From positions 1-64,000 of the forward strand of contig NW_002476151.1 of the NCBI RefSeq assembly GCF_000189635.1: a stretch of 64,000 nt of DNA, in the 5' to 3' direction. Within the stretch, counting starts at the first letter, position 1; every line of letters starts with the position of its first letter. The DNA comes from Tetrahymena thermophila SB210 (taxonomy: Eukaryota > Ciliophora > Oligohymenophorea > Hymenostomatida > Tetrahymenidae). Below, piece after piece: positions 37,804-47,592 of this stretch. Position numbers and translations under genes: made by a program. The notes beneath the pieces are model-generated. The model saw only the letters and a list, made by a program, of their open reading frames with translations, was not told where the DNA came from and did not search any database.

Positions 37804-40800
37804 TCATTTTAATGAAAAAATCATTTAAAAATATTACTTTAATTATAAGTTTATTTCTTTTTGTAGATCAATATTTTCAATAGCTTACTCTTTGAAATAT
37901 TTATCTATTCCCTATTTAAATGTTTCTAACCAGAGACTATCTAACCTAAACCATATTTTTATTGCTTGTAAATCCCATATAGGTAAGTAAATAGGCATAA
38001 TATCATCTGTTAACTAACCAAACGAATCAAATAATAAACTAATTTTAATTTGAAAAATCTTAAATAATATCAATAAAAATGAATTTTTACATTTTGACTA
38101 CTTGCTGCAGAGTCTCTTTTTCTATAGTTTGAGATACCTAAAGCTATTCTTCAAATAGTTCTAAAATAAATTCCTTTATTTGATTAATAGAATCATTTGG
38201 AAGTTTTTTAGCTAGGGGTATTTTTATATTCTCTATATACTGCAAGATTAAAATCTTTTTTTTGATTTCTAAAACGAAATACATATCAAATTCATAAAAT
38301 TTAAGTATGTCAATGATTTGAGATACGAAAATTTCAAAAAATTCAATGCTTATTATTTATTTTTACTATCTAAATGGTTTTAAGACTGAAAAAAATTCTC
38401 TGTTTTGTAGAGGAAGTGCTAAAAATTTGAAGGTTTCAGTCACGAAAGAATAGATAGTATCTAGTTTGACTTTATTGGTAATACATAAATGATAAATATA
38501 GTTATTTCTTTTGAGACTTGCATATAAATCTTCAATTATTTCTTTTTATATTTGAGTAGAGTTGATAATTTTTTGGTAAAAAGGAGGTGTCTATAATATA
38601 AAAAATCTGAAACTTTCTAACCTAAATAATGCTAATTAAATATTGAATTCGCTCCATTTATTTAATCTAAATTATTTTTCTATAATAAACTTTATTCTAA
38701 AAAAATCTAAGTATTGAAATTCAAGTGGCTAAACATTTTCTAATAAGAGTTTTTGCTAATAAATGGTTGGATCTATTAGAATAAATTTTAGGAAATTTAC
38801 TATTCCTTTTATAACCTTTTCATTTAATTTTATGCCTTTTGCAAATAAGACTTCACTGATTATTTCATCCTTTTGTTCAATAAAATCTTTAACATTATTC
38901 ACTATATCAACAACAACCTCTTCACCCCCAATCTCTTCTAAAAGAGTAACATTTAGCTAATTATAAAAAAAAATAATCAATATTTACAAAAAAATTTGTA
39001 AAATTAAAATTTCAACTATTCTTTAAAATGAGATAATTTAGTGACTAATTTAAAATATGTCATCCTCTTGTTTACAATATTATAATTTATTTAAGCGGCA
39101 TTAAATATCTTTTCTCTTGTGATATTTATGGTTTTGATTAATTCAAGCAAGTTTTTAAAAAAGAATTCAATTAAATAAAATTAAAAAGATCAAAAAATTA
39201 GTAATAATAAAAAGCGATTTCTAATCATAAAATTTTTATGTGAAATGGCAATAGCTAATTAAATGCTCATTTTTGGACATTTTATATAATATTAAAGCTC
39301 TGGGTATTCAATTTATAGTTTATAGTTATTTTAACAAATCTAATCATTTAAATATATTAAATCTTTTTCTAAGTATGAGTTGTATTATTTGGGTTTATCT
39401 CTAAATAAAGCCATAATAAAAGTGTGAAAATACGAATTATATTTATTTATTTATTTAGTTGCTTTCGTTTTATAGTTATTGTTTTAGAATCTTATTGTTT
39501 ACCTACCTATTTCAAATACTTGATTAAAATATCAGTAATTGTTTCTAAAAATATTAATAGTTTATAGCTCACATTTCAAAGAGATAATTAGACTTATTAA
39601 ATAAAAAGTATGAATAGAAAATATGCTTATTATTTTCACAATATTTTATTGCAAACATTATTAATGTATTTTCTTACAATTGCAACTTTGTTTTATTATA
39701 AATCTTTATTAAAATATACTTTGAAATTCATCAATAGCAAAAGGAAATAATTGATAATTGACTAGTAAAAAAATTTTAGAGACATTAATTTTGAAAAAAA
39801 TTTAAAAATGCTAAGGAAAATCAAGGTAATTGACTTTTATATGCCCAAAAATTGTATCTAAAGTTTTGTAAACTTTTTATGAAAAAATAAAAAATTTAAA
39901 GAAGAGAACACAGCCAATATTTAATCTAACTAAACAATCAGTTACCATAAATTTTTGTGGGTTTTCTAATTTATTTAAACATTTTTGAATGAGTTTTTAA
40001 GGTAAGTTTGTGAGTTCTTCAAAGCATTACTTCATAACTTCAAAGATGTTTATATAGTGAAATTAGCCTAATCCAATATTTTTAAAGTGAATTCTAATGT
40101 CAGAAGAAGAGTATTTCTATTTTACCACTTTATCTCTGTCAAAAATAATTAAAAGAAGACATTTTAACATATCATAATTCAGTTTTAGATGTTATTTTAA
40201 CTCATAAATATTTTTAAATTTGGTAATTATTTTATCTAGAGCTTCTTCCCCTCCAATCTATTCTAGCAAAGAAGGTTGAGCTTGGATTCCACTCTATTCT
40301 ATTGAAGGATAAGATCCATATTATTTGGATTACTCGTATTTTGGAAGAGTTTGAAGCCTTTTTACAGATTATTTTGTGTCTTCATCAATATCATTTAGGC
40401 TTGTCACGTACTGGGCTTTATTCTTTTTTTGAGTTATATTTTTCTCAATGAAAGAAATTTTATTTAAGGAAGATTAAGACGAGTTATGATAATTCAAGAA
40501 GAGATTTTATTAACTATCTTTGATATATTGTACTGATCTCTCAGTAATCAATTCTTGGCTTTAGTTAATTGAATTATTGTGGTTATTTTTTTTTTAAATA
40601 TCTTTTTGAATATCATTCTTCATATATTTTAATTAATTAATTGTCTTTTCTTAAGCCGAAGGATGGAACCTAAAATATTCCACATTTATATCCTTTTTTT
40701 AATGTATTAAAAACCTTTCATTTTATAAAATAGGTATGGTCACTTGATCAAGTGAAGATCTCATATAATGTTAGGGCTGGTTTTATTTTAAATCATGGTC

Positions 40801-41271
40801 TAAGCTCATACGAGGTACACTAGCTTATCTAATTACTCTATTCCTCAACTCTTAATTTTGTTAATATTTTTATTAGCATGACTGCTGCTCTTGAAGGTAT
40901 TTTTTAAAAAAATATTATTGATAAAAATTTTTTTAAGTATTTCTATAAGCAGCTTGACATATATTGCTTTCATTGATTGAGCTACGCTCCGTCTTTGGGC
41001 TTTCATTTTTGAACAGATAGTTTAATTTATTTTCTTGCAAGGCTTTGAAGCGCAATTTAAGAGTATCATGCTTACTTAAAACATTTTAAGAACTCAAATT
41101 ATTTTATTAATTCAGCTTAGGAAGCATATACTCAGAAAAGTCAATTTAAATGTTAGTTTTTGATTATAATCTGTCATTTTAAGTAGTCGTAGTATTAATA
41201 GTTAATTCCTATTGCGAATCAATAGTAATTTATTTGTTAGCTCTACTATTTTCTCTTAGTTTTCTATTCAT
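37804..41271 (-). CDS. Protein with two truncated-globin-like segments and a disordered N-terminus
   Basis: From ATG 41271 about 330 residues are Q/N/S/K-rich and disordered (MNRKLRENSRANKQITIDSQ ...). Then comes LLEQIGGEEALDKIITKFKN (about 40.21-40.27 kb), like the start of a truncated (2/2) haemoglobin, followed about 60 residues on by DIRIHFKNIGLGQFHYINIF and VMKQCFEEL, which fits the proximal-His helix (HxxxGI...FH...L...L). A second LLEEIGGEEVVVDIVNNVKD lies near 38.9 kb, with no matching proximal His seen. Each is followed by related helical text (VNYLDFPQHFQIFFKI; FQYLDFFRIKFIIEK), so the unit looks duplicated. C-terminus ...IYLPIWDLQAIKIWFRLDSL. An in-frame TGA at 39532-39534 means either an intron there or two adjacent genes. 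Haem binding and gas sensing are inference. Confidence 0.6.
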
Positions 41272-41957
41272 AAATGTTAATAGCTTTTTATTTTAATATA
41301 TATTCTTATCAATCAATAGCAAGCTTGAGAATAGGAAGTCTTCAAATAGTAATTATATAGTTAGCATATAAGCAAAAAGACAAACAAACTAAGCAAATAA
41401 TCATTTAGGATTTTTATAAATTTTTAGCAATAAATTTGAGAAATATTATAATTATCTATTTATAATGTTTTTTTTTATATTAGCAAATAGTTTAACATAA
41501 TAATATTTTATAAAAGCAAAGTAAATTTTTGTAAGTTGAGAAAAAAAAGTTATCCATTTCTATTTTTTTAATGATATTAGTATTACAATTCTTTTTCAAA
41601 ATGTTTTTAACAATACATGTTACCTGTTATCATAAAAATAAAGTTGAAATTTTATTCTAATAGTTCATTTTTATATTTATGTTTGCACGTAATAATCTAA
41701 TCTTAAATATTTATTTATTTACTTATTCTTAAAAAGAAAAAATTTTAAATCGTTTCAAAAACATTTTCCTTATTCTTGATTTCTAACTAAAATAACAGAA
41801 TTAAAAAATAACTATTATTCAGTCTGTTTCCAAATAGTTATCAAACATAAAATATATGGATCTCTTAATACATTGAATACTCGCATCCACTTTTTTTTTT
41901 ATATAAAATTTTACATTTATTTGAAATACTCAAAATATAAAAAATAATTATAGGTTT
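41272..41957. other. Intergenic, ~690 bp
   Basis: Promoter side of the globin-like gene and 3' side of the next small minus-strand gene. T-rich; no element recognised. Confidence 0.5.
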
Positions 41958-42476
41958 TCAATTGGTATTTCCTCTCATTTCATTAAATTAGGAGTATAAT
42001 ATAATAAAACAGGACAGGTTTTTTATTTATTTATTATTCTCGCATTTTACCAATTTCTAATTATGGTCTAGTATTTTGAGATAAATACAGTCAGCTGAAA
42101 GCGGTATAACTTTTATGGAAATATATAAGCTCGAAAGACTACGCCCAATGGCTAGCTTAAAGATACAATCAGTTATTTTATTTAATATATATTAGTTTAT
42201 AAAAAATTAGTACATATTTTGTGGTATATTATAATATTTGTCATTTTTACATTTACTTTAGTTATTATTTTCTTATTATTCATAGAATTCATATAGATAT
42301 GCTAGTTATTTCTTTACTTTTTATCATGAAGCTACTCTTAAGAAAAATGTTTGATCATTCTTATGTTTGCTCAAATCTAAAATATAGAAATTTTGGAAAA
42401 ATAAACTTTCGTCATTGTTGGGTTCATATAAACATATTTTTTTTAAATAAAGCTGCTTATTATTTAAGCTGCACAT
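41958..42476 (-). CDS. Small spliced protein, 112 residues, unrecognised
   Basis: Two exons, intron 42156-42335, phase 0. Exon 1 reads MCSLNNKQLYLKKICLYEPN then FFQNFYILDLSKHKNDQTFF and LR; exon 2 reads LAIGRSLSSLYISIKVIPLS, ADCIYLKILDHNQKLVKCEN and ends FNEMRGNTN before TGA. Alternating hydrophobic and polar residues suggest a small beta-rich domain. The first Met follows an in-frame TGA by seven codons. The exon 2 stretch stands out as a patch of higher GC in the spacer and could be mistaken for an RNA gene. No family recognised. Confidence 0.62.
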
Positions 42477-42823
42477 CTAAGACAATTAATTTGTTCAATA
42501 ATTTATGAGTGGTTAATAATTTAAAAAATATATTCAAAAATTAAAATATTATAAATATCTAACTATAATATCAAAAAGACATATATTAATTGATAATTTG
42601 AGTTACATTTCAAGGATAAAATATTTTTTATTTAATTATTTTTTATGTTATAAAGCTTTTTTTATTATTATTTTTTATTGATTATGAACAATTTATTTCT
42701 TATTCCTAAATCAAATTTCTCTTTTTATTTTTTAATATTGAAAATAAACTTAGTTTTTTTATAAAACCAGCTTGTTAGAAGTTAGCTAGCTAGCTAACTA
42801 GCTGGTGAATTGTCATAGGAAAT
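42477..42823. other. Short spacer between two small minus-strand genes
   Basis: AT-rich; contains the palindrome at 42767-42805 just downstream of the next gene's stop. Nothing else. Confidence 0.5.
42767..42805. repeat. Nested palindrome, possible 3' hairpin
   Basis: An inner perfect 18-bp palindrome GTTAGCTAGCTAGCTAAC (42781-42798) is flanked by CCAGCT (42767-42772) and AGCTGG (42800-42805). As RNA it would fold into a strong stem. It begins 18 bp beyond the stop of the minus-strand gene at 42824, so it would lie in that gene's 3' UTR. Confidence 0.7.
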
Positions 42824-43411
42824 TCATTTTCGGTAGGTTCTTATTTCTTTTAAAATTTTATCGTTATGTTAGTATTAAATTAATCTCTCAACCAGCTCAA
42901 TAATCAACTCCCTATCCTAGACCTTAGAGTTGTTTAGCCATTTCATAGATTCGTTTTCTAGATAATAATAGAATATTTGTCTCAAGTGTATACTTTTTAG
43001 TAGGCTTTTGAGCTTCATATTCCATCTCGTATTTTTATCTTTAATTCTTTTTGTTACTATCTTCTTCAAATTTGTGTAGTTTATCCCTTAGCTTTAGTAT
43101 AACTAACAGTACCTGTTCATAAGAAACTCATCTTATGTTTCAGTAATATGGTTTTTGAAGCTGTTTAGCAAATTTTTTATCTAGTTTTATCGTTATGAGA
43201 AGTAATTCTATTAGCATGGGATATCCAAAATTGTCAATTAAGAATTGTTATCGCAGTTATAAGTGGTTTCTGACATTGTTGAATATGAGCTATTTTATTA
43301 AGGAAATTTTTAGCCCTAGACCAGATATTACTCATAATATTCCAGAAAAAGCTAGATTAGATTATTATGATTTTACTAAAATGTGTTAGAGTTGATCTCA
43401 ACTTACTTCAT
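42824..43411 (-). CDS. Intronless protein of 195 residues, unrecognised
   Basis: One uninterrupted frame from ATG 43411 to TGA 42824. It begins MKQVEINSNTFQQNHNNLIQ, has a polar N/Q/S-rich first half, and a charged helical second half (NLKKIVTKRIKDKNTRWNMK, LENESMKWLNNSKVQDRELI, IELVERLIQYQHNDKILKEI) ending RTYRK. The opposite strand also stays open here, but its reading is hydrophobic and poor in charged residues, as expected for an antisense shadow. No domain recognised. Confidence 0.62.
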
Positions 43412-45633
43412 TTTATTTTATAGTGAATTTTTATTTTTGTTATTATTATTTATTATATTTTTAAAAAATTTTAGGCATTGATAAGCTAAACAATATAATT
43501 AATTAATGGTAAAATAGTACTGATTTTACATTCCAACTTATTTTTTTTTCTATTTGGTTTGTCTCAAATTAATAATACTAAGTAAGTATTCTTGATTAAA
43601 GTAATTGTGTATGAGCAACGTAATCATTTGAGAGGCATTTCTTTTTGCTTTTCATAAATTATGTATGCATAATTAAGTAAAATTTTTCTATTAAAGAAAG
43701 CTCATATACTTATACTAAACATATTTTTCAACTTTTTTGTTCATACTTTTCTTTTTTTTACATGAATTTTATCATTTCAATTAAGAAGCAACATTTTTAT
43801 TTTAAAACCATGAATAAAAAAATTTGAAAAATAACCCATAATTATTTTTAGTTGCACAAAATGAGCAAAATTAAATAAAAATATGAAACTTTGATAGATT
43901 GATGATTTAAAAAATCCCTAATTCAATAAAATTTATTAAAATATTTATTGTTAGTTGAAATAACTTTTTCCAAATTTTTAAAGGCAAGCTTTTATAATTG
44001 TAAAAAGGTTTATTTTATTAACAAAAAATAACAATAATTAATTAATTCATATTAAATAGATAATATAAATTGGAGAAAACTAAATTTTTTCTCTTATCAA
44101 AAATGAATTTTAAAATTTTCATGTAGAGTAAACAACAAATTTATTTTGTTTTTCCCCAGCCTTAAATAAATTTTTAGAAAAATTAATTAGAAATATTATA
44201 AAATTGTACTAATATCAATATACAAAAGATAGGTATTTTACATTGTGTATTCAAAAATGCACTCTTTGAATCTTGAAACACAACTTTATATCTATCCAAT
44301 TTATTTAAAAAATATTAATTAAATTGGTATAAAAGAGGTATTTTTTAAGGAAAATCAAAAGGTTTCCTTTATAATCTTGCATTTTTATGATTTTTTTCTC
44401 CTTGCTTTAATTCAAAAATTTATTTTAAGTATACAAAAATGTCTTTATTCAACTGAAAAATATTGTTGTTTTTAATTTAGCTTATTTCAAGCTTATGTTA
44501 TTAAAAGTGAAAAATAATAAAAGCTAATAACATAAAAAAAATAGCAAATTATATAACATTTTCTTTTTAAAAATACATAAAATTTATATTAGAATTACTG
44601 AAGAATGATTTATCAATTGTTAAGAAGTATTTATCTTTACGGTGGTAATATTATTCCATGAATTCATTATTTATTATCAAATATTTTGTTTGGTCTTATT
44701 TACAATATCTTCAACCTCAAAATTTCTATAAATTTATAAAATTAAAGTGATTATTTACTAATGTTTAAAAATATTTAAAATCTAAATTTGAATAAAATAT
44801 TTGATATAAAATTTATGAAACGAATTATTTAAATATTTTTCAATGACTTAAAACTATATAAAAATATTTAATGAGTCAGTAAAAACAGATGCTAAAAATA
44901 ATAATTTTTCACATAACTGTATTCATGCTTATTAAAATAAATTAACTTGTTAATCTCTTTTTAAATTTCTATTTCATTATTACTAATAGAATTTCACTAT
45001 CCTAAAATTTGATTTAAAAAATAAAGTAAAATAGATATATTGGCTAGATTAATGGCTTACACAATTAATTTTTTATTTAATATAAAAAAAATTTAAAATA
45101 GCTTATTAAAATTTATTCCCTCCATAGTTTTTGTATGATGTTATCTCACTTTTATATTTTTATGATTAGTTATTTATTCTAGCTTTAACGCATTTTTTTT
45201 ATATAATTATAAATTTAATGTACTTGCTTCTTATTTTCAAGTATGTATTGAATTTTGCTTCAAGAATTAGTAGCATATAAATAATAGTTAGTAGAATTGA
45301 TAATATTCTTCTCTTAGAAGCATATTTAAGTTTCAAAGCTCAATTATCTTTATATATCTTTAATTTTTATTTTTTTCTATCAAAAGCTGAATTTAAAATG
45401 AAATTTTTTTTTTTTAATTTTGCTTAGAAATTTTAATACTGTTCCTTTTGCCAAAAAATAGTTAAAATAAATTTAAGTTAAATTAAATGTTAAAAAATGA
45501 ACTAATAAATATTTGAGAAATATTGAAGAAGAATAAAATTTAATAAACTAAGCAAATCTTTTAAAATATAATTTAAATTTATTTTCTGCTTCTTATTGTA
45601 AATGACAATTTAGATTTAAAATAAAAAAATTAA
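43412..45633. other. Gene-poor stretch, 2.2 kb
   Basis: Very AT-rich throughout, with long A and T runs. I found no frame with coding character on either strand, no tandem repeat and no strong hairpin. A small spliced gene could still be hidden. Confidence 0.45.
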
Positions 45634-46191
45634 TCAAAATTTTGTCAATTTATTTTAATAAATATAAAAAGATTAAACAAGGAGCATGCCCACCACTTTT
45701 ACGTTTTCAACTAGCTATTTTGCTTAGGCTTTTATAGTATAGTTAACTTGCTTAGACAATCTACCTTATCCACTATTTTTAGAAAAAAATGGTTAAAAAA
45801 ATAAATAATTTTTTTTTGAAAAAGCATATGATTTCATGGTTCTCTTTATTGTTAAAAACCAAATAAGTTAATCCAATCAAGATAATATTTACAATTTTAA
45901 ACTCATAATTATTATAAATAAAATCATTATTTAAATATTTTATCAAGGAATTTTTAATAAAATTTTTATATTTTTTTGTGAAAATATATTCACATTAGAT
46001 TTTTATTATTGTTTTATTTTTTACCTAAAATCTCGAAATAGATAATTTAATTTATTACTTAAACCATTTATTTCTTCTTTTTTTTAAAAGAAAATTCTTA
46101 GCAAATACAAATAATTTTTTTTATTAGTAAAATTTTGAATTGACTTATTATAATGATTAATAAGAATAGTTGAAATTTAAATTATAGTCAT
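45634..46191 (-). CDS. Small spliced protein, 101 residues, unrecognised
   Basis: Two exons, intron 45773-46024 (252 bp), phase 2. Exon 1 begins MTIIQISTILINHYNKSIQN and ends EEINGLSNKLNYLFRDF; exon 2 continues SGQGRLSKQVNYTIKAQAKQ, LVENVKVVGMLLVQSFYIYQ and ends NKLTKF. The exon joins give a whole number of codons and a smooth helix-rich reading. Basic N-terminus with hydrophobics could be a mitochondrial presequence. No family recognised. A plus-strand frame over the same span (45686-46138) is open for 150 codons, but beyond its first ~39 codons it becomes low-complexity. Confidence 0.6.
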
Positions 46192-46671
46192 GTTAAAAAA
46201 AGAGAATAATTATTTTTAATTGATAATTTATTAGGTTTATCAAATTTTTAATTAATTATAAAAATTGTTAAAAAAACAAAAATAAATTTCTTAAATATTT
46301 AATATTTGATTTATGATTTGCTATTAGAGTAGTAAATAATTTTTTTAGTTTGATTTTAGCAATAATTTTTATTTTTCTTTGATTTGTAATTAATTAATTT
46401 TTTTATTATTTAATTGCTTTTTATGAATTTCTTCAAATTTTTCTTATTATTCTTTTATTAAATTCTTTTATTAATTTTAATTTTATTTTAATTTTTTTAT
46501 TTTTTCTTTTTTATGTTTCTCTTCTGCTCCTTTTACCTTATTTAAAAAATATTTTTTTATATATTTAATAAAAATTGGGTTAAAGAATACTTATATTAAT
46601 ATCAATTACAATTAAAGGATAAAAAAATAACGGGTAATATTGGTTTTATTTATAAACTTATCAGAAAATAA
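46192..46671. other. Intergenic, ~480 bp
   Basis: T-rich spacer upstream of the 101-residue gene. No element recognised. Confidence 0.45.
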
Positions 46672-47044
46672 TCATCCAATATTTTCTATGTGATAAGTAT
46701 TATTGTGCATTAAAAACTTAAATTTTATTATAATTGATATTAACTTTTTCGTATTCGTGAAGAGAATTCGAGGATAAAAATATTGTTGCTAATTATATTT
46801 TCTAACTATTTATTTATTTAAAAACTTAGTGGAAAGGTCCCTCTTATTGCAGTTTTTGTTAATAGTCTCTAGACTATATTAAGATACTATGACTGCAAAA
46901 TCACATAATATCTTTTTTTTATATGCGGCGAAATGCATATTTAAAAACTTTTTCTTTAGTTAAACTAAAGAACCTGCTAGGATTTTACTTAATTAGCAGT
47001 AACTAAGCTTAAATAGCTAGATTATAATATAGCAAAATTCTCAT
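46672..47044 (-). CDS. Weak coding locus or structured RNA, unresolved
   Basis: From ATG 47044 the frame reads MRILLYYNLAIQAQLLLIKQ, then NPSRFFSLTKEKVFKYAFRR, and stops soon after. A second frame from ATG 46938 reads MHFAAYKKKILCDFAVIVSQ through KRDLSTKFLNKQIVRKYNQQ to TGA 46672. They can be joined through a 37-bp GT...AG segment (TKEK to ILCDF, phase 0), but that intron would be unusually GC-rich. The same DNA contains several perfect short inverted repeats and a T8 run (see findings), so a non-coding RNA is the rival reading. Confidence 0.35.
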
Positions 47045-47592
47045 TTTTTAGAGCTCAAGTTTTATTTCAAACGAGCTTCTAAATGTTTATTTCAAATTTA
47101 TTTTTACTTTATTTTTTTCAATTAATTAATTTTTTCTTCTTTTTATATTTGCCTTCGATGTGTATTCAAAATTTAAATTTTTCATATCAAATATTTAAAA
47201 TTTTATTAATAATAAGATAGATTGAAAAATAAATGAATTAATAAATAAACTTCAAACAAGTGATATATACACATACATACATACATATTTGAGAATTAAA
47301 ACACCTATCTAAAAACACTATCTGATTATAAATTTATGAAAATATAAAATATTTAAAGATAGATATCTATGAATTTTGATTCAAAATAAAAATAATTTTT
47401 AACAAACAAATTATAGATTTTAAATACATAAAATATATCTTATGTTATTCTAAATATCTAACTTGTTACCTAACAAAAAATATTTTATTTAAAAAATTAA
47501 TTTCTTCAAATATAAAAATATATTTATGCCAAGAATTATATTTTGAAGGCTAGTATCTTTATATATTTAATATAACTTTTATAAAAAATAAA
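47045..47592. other. Intergenic with a (CATA)n tract
   Basis: 3' side of the long coiled-coil gene and upstream of the weak locus. A CATA tandem run lies around 47268-47287. Nothing else. Confidence 0.5.

Noticed and set aside
42050-42160. GC-richer island that looked like a small RNA gene
   Set aside because: It reads as exon 2 of the minus-strand 112-residue gene with a phase-0 splice, which explains the composition.
42221-42508. Plus-strand frame of 95 codons
   Set aside because: Antisense to exon 1 and the intron of the minus-strand gene; hydrophobic, low in charge, a shadow.
43195-43389. Plus-strand frame of 64 codons
   Set aside because: Lies over the 195-residue minus-strand gene, whose frame is longer and better composed.
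45686-46138. Plus-strand frame of 150 codons starting MPTTFTFSTSYF
   Set aside because: After ~39 codons it turns into F/I/K low-complexity text over the intron of the minus-strand gene; that spliced gene explains the region better.
46831-46845. GGAAAGGTCC resembling the RNase P/MRP CR-I element
   Set aside because: No matching CR-V partner was found downstream, and coding frames cross it.
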